This document shows positions 1 to 7,368 of a DNA stretch of 64,000 nucleotides, in pieces. Within the stretch, counting starts at the first letter, position 1, and each line of letters opens with the position of its first letter. Source of the DNA: Myxococcales bacterium. GTDB lineage: Bacteria > Myxococcota_A > SURF-8. A program made the position numbers and the translations under genes. The notes under the pieces were generated by a model that searched no databases, was not told the DNA's origin, and worked only from the letters and a program-made list of their open reading frames with translations. The stretch is from contig QZKR01000128.1 of assembly GCA_003598065.1 (NCBI GenBank), positions 1 to 64,000 on the forward strand. Reading direction: 5' to 3'.

Positions 1-1
1 C

Positions 2-1204
2 CTGTGGCGCGAGCTGGGACTGGGCAGCGACATCCTCGCCGCGCCGGGGCTGCTCAAATCGACGACGAAGCTGGACGCGCGGCTGGCGATCCTTCCCGAC
101 GCGCCCGCGCCTCTGAAGCACCGGCAGCGCGTCCACGTCCACCTGGGCACGGCCGACTTGCTGGCGCGTGTGCGCTTGCTCGACGGCGACGCGATCGAGC
201 CCGGCGGCGAGGGGCTGGCGCAGCTGTTGCTGGAATCGCCCACGGCCGCGCGGCGGCTGGACCGTTTCATCGTCCGCCGTTACAGCCCGCAGGCCACGCT
301 GGGCGGCGGCGTGATCCTCGACGCCAATCCGGCGACGCATCGCCGCCGCGACGCCGCCATGCTCGCTTCGCTGCGGGCGCTCGCCGGCCGCGACGAGGCG
401 GCGCTTTTGCTCGCTTCCGTCCGGAAAACGCCGTTCGCGATCGAGAGCGAGCTGGCCGCCGCGCTGTCGCTGACCGAGAACGATATCATGCTGGCCGCCG
501 GCGAACTGGCGGCGGAAGGCGAATTGATCGTCGTCGGCGATGGAACGCGTCTCGCGCCGACCTCGCTGTATCGCGCCTTTCTCGCGCAGACGGGCGCGGC
601 CCTGGCGAAGCATCACGCGGCCAGGCCGCTGTCCGCCGGCCTGAACCAGGAGGAGCTGCCGCCCCTCGTGCGCACGCTCGGCTTCTCCGGCAAGCCGCTC
701 GCCTGGCTGATCGAGTACGCCGTGGCGCACGGCGATCTGGTCCGGCCCGCGCCGGGTCTTCTGGCCCTCCCTTCGTTCAAGGTGAAGCTCGACGCCCGCC
801 AGCAGGCGGCGCTCGGCGTGCTGGAAAGCATGTTGCAGGCCGGCGGGCTGACGCCGCCCGGCGTCGCCGAATTGACCGAGGCCGCCCAGTTGAAAGACAA
901 GGAAATTGCGCCGCTGCTCGGCTACCTCGTCGATACGGGCCGAGCCGTCCGCCTGGAGAAGACGCTTTTCTTCCATGGCGAAGCGCTCGGCCGCGCCCGG
1001 GACACGCTGGCGGCGCTCTTGTCGGGCAAAGGCGCGGCGACGGTCGCCGAAATCCGCGACGTCCTGGGCGCGTCGAGAAAATTCATCATCCCGGTGCTGG
1101 AATATTTCGACGCCCAGGGCTTTACGGTCCGCGACGGCGACCTCCGCCGGGCCGGGCCGCGCCTGCCGACCGATCCCGCCGATACGCCGCGCGAGGAGGA
1201 TTGA
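2..1204 (+). CDS. selB: Selenocysteine-specific elongation factor SelB, C-terminal part (5' truncated)
   Basis: This is the C-terminal 400 residues of a protein that starts before the window, read from base 2. SelB is the EF-Tu-like GTPase that brings Sec-tRNA to UGA codons marked by a SECIS hairpin. The first visible segment, containing LKHRQRVHVHLGTAD and a following RVRLLDGD, matches beta-barrel domain 3 of SelB. The rest reads as the four small winged-helix modules that bind SECIS RNA, with features such as GYLVDTGRAVRLEKTLFFHG and a C-terminal module ending KFIIPVLEYFDAQGFTVRDGD. The GTPase domain lies outside. The stop is one base before the cutA start, so the two are probably co-transcribed. 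An operating SelB implies that some UGA codons in this genome encode selenocysteine. I am fairly sure of the family. Confidence 0.85.
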   Translation: MWRELGLGSDILAAPGLLKSTTKLDARLAILPDAPAPLKHRQRVHVHLGTADLLARVRLLDGDAIEPGGEGLAQLLLESPTAARRLDRFIVRRYSPQATLGGGVILDANPATHRRRDAAMLASLRALAGRDEAALLLASVRKTPFAIESELAAALSLTENDIMLAAGELAAEGELIVVGDGTRLAPTSLYRAFLAQTGAALAKHHAARPLSAGLNQEELPPLVRTLGFSGKPLAWLIEYAVAHGDLVRPAPGLLALPSFKVKLDARQQAALGVLESMLQAGGLTPPGVAELTEAAQLKDKEIAPLLGYLVDTGRAVRLEKTLFFHGEALGRARDTLAALLSGKGAATVAEIRDVLGASRKFIIPVLEYFDAQGFTVRDGDLRRAGPRLPTDPADTPREED

Positions 1205-1205
1205 A

Positions 1206-1532
1206 ATGGACGAGCGCCTCGTCCTGTTCGTCACCGCCCCGAACGCCGAGACGGCCGCCGCGATCGCGCGCGCCCTCGTCGAAGGCCGCCTCGCCGCCTG
1301 CGTCAGCATCGTCCCGGCGATCCGCTCGATTTACGCCTGGCAGGGCAAGATCGAGGACGAGGCGGAAAGCCTGCTTGTCGTCAAAACCACCGCCGCCCGC
1401 GTCGAGGCGGCGAAAGCGCGCGTGCTCGCCCTGCACCCCTACTCGGTTCCCGAGATCATCGCCCTGCCCATCGTCGCCGGCCACCAGGCGTATCTGGACT
1501 GGCTGACCGCCGAGACGCGCGAGGAGGCGTAA
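1206..1532 (+). CDS. cutA: Divalent-cation tolerance protein CutA
   Basis: A 108-residue protein, the usual length for CutA, a small trimeric cytosolic protein with a ferredoxin-like fold linked to copper and divalent-metal tolerance. Its exact biochemical role is unsettled in the family. Visible landmarks are the N-terminal strand LVLFVTAPNAETAAAIARAL, the conserved RLAACVSIVPAIRSIYAWQGKI segment split over the first helix and second strand, LLVVKTT, the HPYSVPEIIALPI strand and the closing Y-x-x-W near YLDWL. The ATG lies two bases after the selB stop, so it is translationally close to selB. It also lies just before a lipoprotein gene on the same strand. Confidence 0.93.
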   Translation: MDERLVLFVTAPNAETAAAIARALVEGRLAACVSIVPAIRSIYAWQGKIEDEAESLLVVKTTAARVEAAKARVLALHPYSVPEIIALPIVAGHQAYLDWLTAETREEA

Positions 1533-1533
1533 G

Positions 1534-1860
1534 ATGCGCGCGAAACTGGCGCGGATGGCGTTGGCTCTGGCGGCGCTGGCCGCGCTCGCCGCCGCCTGCG
1601 GCGAGGACGAGAGCGTCGATCAGACGATCGTCGATGACCCCAGGCAGACGATCTGCGATCCGGAAGAGCGCGCCTGCAGCGAGAACGACGTCGTCAAATG
1701 CAACGCCGCCGGCGCGGAATGGGTGTTTTTCAAGGAGTGCGGCGACGAACGCCGTTGCGACGAGGGCGACTGCGTCCAGGTCGAAGCGGAAGGGGACGGC
1801 GACCTCGAGGCCGAGAGCGAAACTGAGGATGAAGCCGAGGACGACGGGGAACCGCAATGA
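1534..1860 (+). CDS. Small cysteine-rich lipoprotein with acidic tail
   Basis: A 108-residue exported protein of unknown function. The N-terminus is a lipoprotein signal: two basic residues, an Ala/Leu-rich core and a lipobox ending ALAAAC, so Cys near residue 22 should be lipidated. The middle contains six more cysteines in a compact module (ICDPEERACS, VVKCN, FKECGDERRCDEGDC) that probably forms disulfides outside the cytoplasm. The last 25 residues are almost all Glu, Asp and Gly. It begins one base after the cutA stop, and its own stop overlaps the next start (ATGA). This is the same cysteine-module style seen at the N-terminus of the large lipoprotein at 26271. Confidence 0.8.
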   Translation: MRAKLARMALALAALAALAAACGEDESVDQTIVDDPRQTICDPEERACSENDVVKCNAAGAEWVFFKECGDERRCDEGDCVQVEAEGDGDLEAESETEDEAEDDGEPQ

Positions 1861-2765
1861 CAGTGGAAAACAACCGCAATACGCCAAGATTGGTGAAAAC
1901 GATCGCCGTGGTGTTGGCGGCGACGGCGATTCTTGTCGTCCTCGTCAATTTTAGTGTGATGGAAACGGAGAATCCCCCCGCGCCGCTCGCGCCCGCCGCG
2001 CCGCCCGCGCCTGCGCCGCCGCCGGCCGATCTGGGGCTGAATTGGGTTCCGGTTCCCGGCGGGACGTTTCAAATGGGCTCGAACAGCGGCATCACCGACG
2101 AGAAACCCGTGCATGCCGTGACGGTGTCCTCCTTCGAGCTGGCGAAAGCCGAAACCACCGGCGCCGACTACGAAGCCTGCGTCAAGGCGGGGGCCTGCGC
2201 GCCGGCGGGCGGCGGCGCATATTGCAACGCGGGGCAGCCCGAGCGCCGCCTCCATCCGATCAATTGCGTGACCTTCCCGCAGGCGCAGGCGTTCTGCGCC
2301 TGGGTCGGCGGGCGGCTGCCGACGGAGGCCGAATGGGAGCGCGCCGCGCGCGGCGACGACGGCCGGCTCTACCCCTGGGGGCCGGAGCCGGCGACCTGCG
2401 AACGGGCCGTAATCGACGAAGGCGGCCCCGGCTGCGGCGAGCACGGCACGAAGCCCGTCTGCTCGCGGCCGAAAGGCGACGCGCCCGGCGGCCTTTGCGA
2501 CATGGCCGGCAACGTCTGGGAATGGACCGCCGACCGCTACCTGAAAACGTATTACGCCGTCTCGCCCGCCGTCGATCCGAAGGGGCCGGAAGAGGGCGAG
2601 GAGACAAAAGGCCGGGCCTTGCGCAGCGGTTCGTGGACCAATACGCCCGAATGGGTGCGGGCCGTCGATCGCGACCGCAACGACGAGCGGGAGCCGCTCA
2701 ACAACCTCGGGTTCCGTTGCGCCCGCGACGTCCGGCCGCCCGCGCCGGCGGGAGCCGCGCCATGA
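1857..2765 (+). CDS. Membrane-anchored formylglycine-generating-enzyme (SUMF1) fold protein, probably not catalytic
   Basis: 302 residues. An N-terminal helix (about residues 13-35) looks like a membrane anchor or uncleaved signal, followed by a Pro/Ala linker. The FGE-sulfatase fold then starts at WVPVPGGTFQMGS. Hallmarks in order: ELAKAETTGADYEACV, PINCVTFPQAQAFCAWVGGR, LPTEAEWERAARG, YPWG, GLCDMAGNVWEWTADRY and a final NNLGFRCARD. In true formylglycine-generating enzymes the segment after GSW carries a catalytic Cys-Arg. Here the corresponding stretch is EWVRAVDRDRN with no Cys, so sulfatase activation is unlikely and a structural or binding role is more plausible. It overlaps the lipoprotein upstream and the membrane protein downstream, which indicates a tight operon. 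Confidence 0.85.
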   Translation: MTVENNRNTPRLVKTIAVVLAATAILVVLVNFSVMETENPPAPLAPAAPPAPAPPPADLGLNWVPVPGGTFQMGSNSGITDEKPVHAVTVSSFELAKAETTGADYEACVKAGACAPAGGGAYCNAGQPERRLHPINCVTFPQAQAFCAWVGGRLPTEAEWERAARGDDGRLYPWGPEPATCERAVIDEGGPGCGEHGTKPVCSRPKGDAPGGLCDMAGNVWEWTADRYLKTYYAVSPAVDPKGPEEGEETKGRALRSGSWTNTPEWVRAVDRDRNDEREPLNNLGFRCARDVRPPAPAGAAP

Positions 2766-3127
2766 ACGCCATCCATTTCATCCTGATTTTCGCCTTGATC
2801 GCCAACGCCGTGGCCAACATCCTCATCAAGGAGGGGATGAAGGCCAAAACGATCGTCCTGAGCGATCCGGCCGGCGCGTTCAAGGCGATCCTCTTCAACC
2901 CCACGCTCCTGGCGGGCGTCGTCTGCTTCGGCCTGGCGCTGGCGGCCTACTCCGTGGTGCTTTCCAAGATCAAGCTGTCGGTGGCCTATCCGATCATGAC
3001 CTCGGCGGGCTTTCTCATCGTCGTCTCCTACAGCTTCTTCAAGCTGCAGGAACAGATCACCGCGCTGCAGGCGGCGGGGCTGGTGCTGATCCTCGCCGGC
3101 GTGTGGATGGTGGCGACGAATCTGTAA
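2762..3127 (+). CDS. Small four-helix DMT/EamA- or SMR-like membrane protein
   Basis: A 121-residue protein with four predicted membrane helices: residues about 4-22, 45-66, 75-95 and 100-118. The Pro-containing third helix (VAYPIMTSAGFLIVVSYSFF) and the closing GLVLILAGVWMVA are typical of half-size drug/metabolite transporters: the EamA family and small multidrug-resistance proteins. Relatives with this length act on lipid-linked sugars (ArnE/F-like flippases) or cationic compounds. The sugar genes that follow at 3270-11717 make a lipid-sugar role possible, but that is inference. The ATG overlaps the previous stop (ATGA). The next gene is convergent. Confidence 0.8.
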   Translation: MNAIHFILIFALIANAVANILIKEGMKAKTIVLSDPAGAFKAILFNPTLLAGVVCFGLALAAYSVVLSKIKLSVAYPIMTSAGFLIVVSYSFFKLQEQITALQAAGLVLILAGVWMVATNL

Positions 3128-3188
3128 GGCCGATGGCCGATCAAGCGAGCGATCCGCGCGTTTTCTTTTCGGGAAAAGGAAAATGTCG

Positions 3189-3237
3189 GGAGCAGGTTGG
3201 AAAACCTGCTCCAACGCTCAGAAAACCGGCTCCAACG
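3189..3237. repeat. Intergenic perfect hairpin plus imperfect direct repeat
   Basis: Bases 3189-3198 and 3203-3212 form a perfect 10-bp stem closed by the tetraloop GGAA. The right arm belongs to a 16-base unit, 3201-3216, repeated with one mismatch at 3222-3237. No T-run follows on either strand, so an intrinsic terminator is not supported. It sits between two convergent genes, a common place for REP-like dispersed elements or bidirectional mRNA 3' ends. Confidence 0.6.
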
Positions 3238-3269
3238 ATCCGGCGGATTCCGCTTCGCCGCATCCGCCC

Positions 3270-4439
3270 TTACTTTGCCGGCGTCAACAGGCCTTCGTAA
3301 ACCTCCGCATGGGCGGCGGCGGCGCGGGCCCAGGTGGTCTGTTCGGCGTACTCGGCGAGGATCTCCCGCGCCCGCTCGCGTAAGCCCGCGTCGGCGGCCA
3401 GCGCCGACATGGCCTTGGACCATTGCGAGATGCGCAGCGGCTCGGGCGTCAACAGCGGCATCGACTCCAGCCGCTTCAAACCGTCCTCGAACTTGGGTCC
3501 CTTGGCGACGATGATCGGCTTCTGCGCCCCGATCGCCTGATGGAAAACGCCGCTGGCCGAACCGTAGCGCTGCCAGTGGGGAAGAAGCAGGACGTCCGAG
3601 GCGGCGAAAACGCGCGGCACGAGTTCGGCCGGGAGGTAGCCGTCGCGGATGATGATCTGCCTGGACAACCCCGTGAGGCGGACGCGCGCCTTCATCGCCT
3701 GGACGTACAAGCGGTTGTAGATCCGGTCGTCCCACGGTTTGCCGACCACGAGCAGCCGGGCCTGCGGCGTTTGCCGGGCGATACGGGCGAAAGCCTCGAC
3801 GACGGTGTGGACGTTCTTCTGGACGTGGATGAAGCCGAAGAAGGTGAAAAGAACGCCCGTCTCGGGCAGATCGAGCAGGCGGCGGCTTTCGACGGGATCG
3901 GGCAGCGCCATCAATTCGGTGCCGTGCGGGATGACGGCGATCTTCTCGCTCGGCACGCCCTGGCTGACGAGCAGGTCGGCCATTCCCGCCCGATGGTGGA
4001 CGACGAGCCGGTCGGCGGCGCGGCCGAGTTCGCGATGGAACCAGCCCGGCGTGCGTCCCGGGCCGAAGCGGAAGAGCCAGGAATCGGCGTAGACGGTGTG
4101 CAGGGTGACGACGCTGCGGATGCCGCGCCGGCCCAGCATCTCCAGAAGCGACGGCAGCCGTTCGTCGCGGGCGAAGAGATCGGTGGCGTACTGGAAGTGG
4201 ACGACCTCCGCCCGCGCCTCGACCGCCGCGTTCAGGATCTTCTCGCGGTAGTCCTCGCGGCGGGAATAGGTCGGCCGGACCGTGATGCCCTTCTCCTCGC
4301 CGGCCGCCGCGCCGTCCTCGCCGATGACGACGGCGGAAAAGCGTTCGTCCCGGGCGGCCAGGGCGCGCAAGAGATGCCGCGTGTAAAGGCCGAGCGAACA
4401 CTGCATCGGGGGGTAGGTGGTGACCAGGGCGATCCGCAT
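3270..4439 (-). CDS. Glycosyltransferase, GT-B fold (family 4-like)
   Basis: 389 residues, the usual size for retaining GT4-type glycosyltransferases that move a sugar from an NDP-sugar to a lipid or glycan acceptor at the inner face of the membrane. The N-terminal Rossmann domain starts MRIALVTTYPPMQCSLGLYTRHL, and AEVVHFQYATDLF lies in the acceptor half. The C-terminal domain has VLFTFFGFIHVQKNVHTVVEAF, RLLVVGKPW and VFAASDVLLLPH, followed by a short SASGVFHQAIGAQKPIIV segment in place of the usual E-x7-E motif. Its start lies 4 bases after the stop of the polytopic membrane protein at 4444, so the two are translationally coupled. Substrate is unknown. Confidence 0.85.
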   Translation of the reverse strand: MRIALVTTYPPMQCSLGLYTRHLLRALAARDERFSAVVIGEDGAAAGEEKGITVRPTYSRREDYREKILNAAVEARAEVVHFQYATDLFARDERLPSLLEMLGRRGIRSVVTLHTVYADSWLFRFGPGRTPGWFHRELGRAADRLVVHHRAGMADLLVSQGVPSEKIAVIPHGTELMALPDPVESRRLLDLPETGVLFTFFGFIHVQKNVHTVVEAFARIARQTPQARLLVVGKPWDDRIYNRLYVQAMKARVRLTGLSRQIIIRDGYLPAELVPRVFAASDVLLLPHWQRYGSASGVFHQAIGAQKPIIVAKGPKFEDGLKRLESMPLLTPEPLRISQWSKAMSALAADAGLRERAREILAEYAEQTTWARAAAAHAEVYEGLLTPAK

Positions 4440-4443
4440 CGTG

Positions 4444-6045
4444 TCATCCTTCGCCGTAAAGTTGGGACGGCGGCGCGCCGCGTTTCGACGGCAGCCGCGT
4501 CATAATGCTCTGCGACCATTCGTCCCGCCAGATCAGCATCGCGCCGACAAGCGCAATCGTCGCCAGAATGCTCACGCTGATGAGAAAATGCCTAAACCAG
4601 CCGAAGTCCACCGCGACGGCGAGGACAAAGGCCAGGATCATCGCGCCGCAGACGGCCGCCCAACTGACGGCATAGCGCCAATCGCGGTTTTTGGCGACGG
4701 CCAACAGCGCCAGCACGACGATGATCGAGGTGTAATAAATCGTCGGCGCAAGCAGGATGAAGATCAGCGGATAGCTGAAGGCCAGCGCCTCGTAGTCCTC
4801 CAGCTTCAAACAGGCGAGCGCCGTCAGCAGGATGAACAGTCCCGCCACGGCCGCCGTGAACGGCAGGCGATCCTTCAGCACCTGCTTTTTGTGCTCCAGA
4901 AAGACGTTCCAGTCGAAGCTCCCGGCGATCTTCTTGAAGTCGGCGCGGCTCGTTTCGCCCTCCCACATCATCACGTACTTGAGCCCGAGCCGCGTGGAGG
5001 TCAGGCTGTTGGCATGGACGTCCATCTTCCGCGCGAACTCGCGCCAGTAGTCGCCGCCCGCCTGGGCGTAGCTCGCCCCGGTCAAGCCGACGGCGACGAC
5101 GGCGAAGACGACGAAAAAGCCCAGCAAACGGCGGTCGAGCGCCCGCTTGACGAGGAGGCCATGCAGAAATTTCACGCCGAAGCCGAAGACGAACAGCGCC
5201 GGGAAGAGGCGCATCGCCGCCGCGTAGGCGACGAGCGCGCCGGCGGTTTTGTAGCGGTTCAGCTTCGTCAGACAGATCGCCCAGACGACGCAGGCCACCC
5301 AGTCGAAGCGCAGGATGCTGCCGTGGATGTTCAGGTTGTGCAGCGTGTAGAGCGAGACGAAGAAGGTCACGGCGATCAGCGCCGTCTCCAGGGAAAAGGC
5401 CAGCCAGACGCCGGCCAGCATCGAGGCGATGAGGGCCACGTCGATCAGCGCCAGCCCCACGAAGCCGGGCTTGCTCACCGGGACGATATTGGTGAGCGCC
5501 GAGCCGACCATGTTCCACATCGGCGTGGCGTTGTAGCCCATGTCTTTGATGCGCGCCTTCAAGGTGCCGATGCCGAAGGTCCGGTGGTAGGCGCGGATGT
5601 CCGACTTGAACTGCTCCCAGCGCTCCGGCGAGAAGCGGTCCGTGCAGATTTCCGGGCGCTCCAGCACCGTGGAGATTTTCAGGTAGCCGTAAGTTTCGAG
5701 GTTGCGGACTTCGGAGTTGAGATAGCCCCGCGGCGTTTTCAGCCCTTCGCTTTCGGCGACGGCGACGCAGCGGTAGAGGTTGAAATAGCCGATCTCGGCG
5801 GAGTATTTCGAGCCGAAGTAATAGTGGAAAAGATCGTGGTAGTTGTTGAAGTGGCCGCGCACGAACTGGCCGAAGACGAAGAAGCCCGACCAGCCGACGA
5901 CAAGGCAGACGATCAGTCCGGTAAGCACGTAAGGTCTGACCCTGGCGTAGCGCTCGGGCTGCATAAGCTGTTTGACCAGCCCGAGCAGGAGCAGCGCGAC
6001 CAGCACGCCGAGCTTGACGAAAAGCGCCGTCCGTTCGAGTTCCAT
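4444..6045 (-). CDS. Polytopic membrane protein, DUF2029/GT87-like
   Basis: 533 residues with roughly 10-12 hydrophobic helices and a large polar loop after the second helix (about residues 60-175, starting FGQFVRGHFNNYHDLFHYYFG). That layout, a first extracytoplasmic loop with Asp/His residues followed by a long helical bundle, resembles GT-C fold glycosyltransferases that use polyprenyl-phosphate sugars, such as mannosyl- or arabinosyltransferases of the DUF2029 group. I see no diagnostic motif that fixes the family. Upstream of the ATG is GAGGACGCGT, a reasonable ribosome-binding site. It is coupled to the GT4-like gene downstream, which supports a glycan-building role. Confidence 0.7.
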   Translation of the reverse strand: MELERTALFVKLGVLVALLLLGLVKQLMQPERYARVRPYVLTGLIVCLVVGWSGFFVFGQFVRGHFNNYHDLFHYYFGSKYSAEIGYFNLYRCVAVAESEGLKTPRGYLNSEVRNLETYGYLKISTVLERPEICTDRFSPERWEQFKSDIRAYHRTFGIGTLKARIKDMGYNATPMWNMVGSALTNIVPVSKPGFVGLALIDVALIASMLAGVWLAFSLETALIAVTFFVSLYTLHNLNIHGSILRFDWVACVVWAICLTKLNRYKTAGALVAYAAAMRLFPALFVFGFGVKFLHGLLVKRALDRRLLGFFVVFAVVAVGLTGASYAQAGGDYWREFARKMDVHANSLTSTRLGLKYVMMWEGETSRADFKKIAGSFDWNVFLEHKKQVLKDRLPFTAAVAGLFILLTALACLKLEDYEALAFSYPLIFILLAPTIYYTSIIVVLALLAVAKNRDWRYAVSWAAVCGAMILAFVLAVAVDFGWFRHFLISVSILATIALVGAMLIWRDEWSQSIMTRLPSKRGAPPSQLYGEG

Positions 6046-6180
6046 ACGCGTCCTCTGGGCTGCGCGCGACCTGCCTTGCTGCGCGGATTTTCCCGGTCGT
6101 TTCGCGGCGCACCTATCCTGCCAGCGGGCGGAGAGTGTGTAAAGGGATTTTTGGGCGGCGGAACGCGGGGAGAAGCGGTT

Positions 6181-6600
6181 TTAACCGAGCGCTTCCCGCA
6201 GCTTCTCCGGCAGCGGCGCGGGCCGGCCCTGGCGGTCGATGCAGACCATCGCCAGCGCGGCTTCGGTGGTCAACTCGCCGCCGCGCCGGACGCGCTGGCG
6301 GACGGTGAAGCTGCGCCGGCCGAGTTTGACGACGTCGGTTTCGATGGCGATGTCGTCGTCGTAAAGCAGCGGCGACAGATAGCGCACGCGGCATTCCGCG
6401 ACCGTCAGATGATGACCCGTCGCCATCAGCGCCGTATAGGGAAATCCGGCCTCGCGCAGATAGGCCTCGCGCGCCGTTTCAAAGAGGGCGAAGTAATTTC
6501 CGTGGTAGACGCCGCCGCCGGCATCGACGAGATAGAACGGCACGCGCAGCGCGTGAACGTGCGCGGCTTCGATCGCCGACGTTGCGGCGCGCGCGGCCAC
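6181..6600 (-). CDS. Acyl-CoA thioesterase, 4-hydroxybenzoyl-CoA thioesterase family (YbgC-like)
   Basis: 139 residues if it starts at a GTG two bases after the pyrE stop, with AGGG about six bases upstream. No ATG occurs before the fold begins, which decides the start. The hotdog-fold signature is clear: FYLVDAGGGVYHGNYFALFE matches the family's active-site segment Y-x-E/D-T-D-x-x-G-V-V-Y-H-x-N-Y-x-x-x-F-E, although the usual catalytic Asp region reads VDAGG here. The strand pattern VRYLSPLLYDDDIAIETDV and the closing ALAMVCIDRQGRPAPLP are standard. The enzyme hydrolyses acyl-CoA or acyl-ACP thioesters in the cytosol. It is in an operon with pyrE, with no obvious functional link. Confidence 0.85.
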   Translation of the reverse strand: MAARAATSAIEAAHVHALRVPFYLVDAGGGVYHGNYFALFETAREAYLREAGFPYTALMATGHHLTVAECRVRYLSPLLYDDDIAIETDVVKLGRRSFTVRQRVRRGGELTTEAALAMVCIDRQGRPAPLPEKLREALG

Positions 6601-6602
6601 GC

Positions 6603-7193
6603 TTAGCCCTTGAAGTCGCGGCGGGTATAGAGCGCCGCCAGCGGCAGGCCCTGCGCCTGCACCGCCTCGCGCCCGCCTTCCAGGCGGTCCACCAGGCAGA
6701 ACACGCCGCCCACGGCGAGCCCTTCCCGCTCGCAGGCCTCGACCGCTTTCAAGGTGGAGCCGCCGGTCGTGACCACGTCCTCCAGAAGCAGCACGCGCAT
6801 GCCGGGCTGCAAGGCCTTCGCGCCTTCGATCTGCTTGCCCATGCCGTGGCCCTTCGGTTCCTTGCGGATCAGGAAGCCGGGGATGGGCCGGCCGGCCAGA
6901 AAGCTCGTCAGGGACGTCGCCGTCACCAGCGGGTCCGCGCCCATCGTCATGCCGCCGATGGCGTCCGGCGCTTCGGGCAGTTCGGCGATCCACTGGTGGA
7001 AAATGCGGCCGATCAGCGCCGCCCCTTCGGCGTCCAGGGAGGTCTGGCGGCAGTCGATGTAGAAATCGCTCTTTTTGCCGGAGGCGAGCGTCACCTCGCC
7101 CTCGACGTAGGATTTCCGTTTCAATAGCTCCAGAAGCCGCGCGCGGTCGGCCTCGGGCGAGGGGAAGGCGGGAGGGAAAACGAAGCGGGACAT
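6603..7193 (-). CDS. pyrE: Orotate phosphoribosyltransferase
   Basis: 196 residues, a typical PyrE length. It converts orotate and PRPP into orotidine 5'-phosphate in de novo pyrimidine synthesis and works as a cytosolic dimer. Seen in order: LASGKKSDFYIDCRQTSL at the orotate-binding N-terminus, the flexible-loop region FLIRKEPKGHGMGKQIEG with the catalytic lysine cluster, and the PRPP-binding motif VLLLEDVVTTGGSTLKAVE. The start ATG is preceded by AGGAGAG (reverse strand). It is the first gene of a two-gene unit with the thioesterase, probably driven by the promoter at 7240-7269. Confidence 0.95.
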   Translation of the reverse strand: MSRFVFPPAFPSPEADRARLLELLKRKSYVEGEVTLASGKKSDFYIDCRQTSLDAEGAALIGRIFHQWIAELPEAPDAIGGMTMGADPLVTATSLTSFLAGRPIPGFLIRKEPKGHGMGKQIEGAKALQPGMRVLLLEDVVTTGGSTLKAVEACEREGLAVGGVFCLVDRLEGGREAVQAQGLPLAALYTRRDFKG

Positions 7194-7239
7194 GGGTCTC
7201 TCCTTTGCCGGTCCTACGGGAAGGCGAAACTGCTGCGGG

Positions 7240-7269
7240 AAGGTAGCAACAGGCGGCGCGGGCTGTCAA
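7240..7269 (-). promoter_or_regulatory. Candidate sigma-70 promoter for pyrE
   Basis: Reading the minus strand, a perfect TTGACA (7264-7269) is followed after 18 bases by TACCTT (7240-7245), which matches 3 of 6 bases of the -10 consensus. The pyrE ATG is 47 bases downstream of the -10 box. The -35 match is strong and the -10 weak. Confidence 0.45.
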
Positions 7270-7368
7270 GCCGCAATCGCGGAGTCGGTAACGCCCGTAG
7301 TAAAGATTCTGGATTCCGGGCGAAAGACAAGTTAAAGTCGGGCATCGTCAGGCGATAAGGGAAAGCGG

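Noticed and set aside
3128-3269. Intrinsic terminator between the convergent genes at 3127 and 3270
   Set aside because: The hairpin is strong but no T-run follows on either strand.
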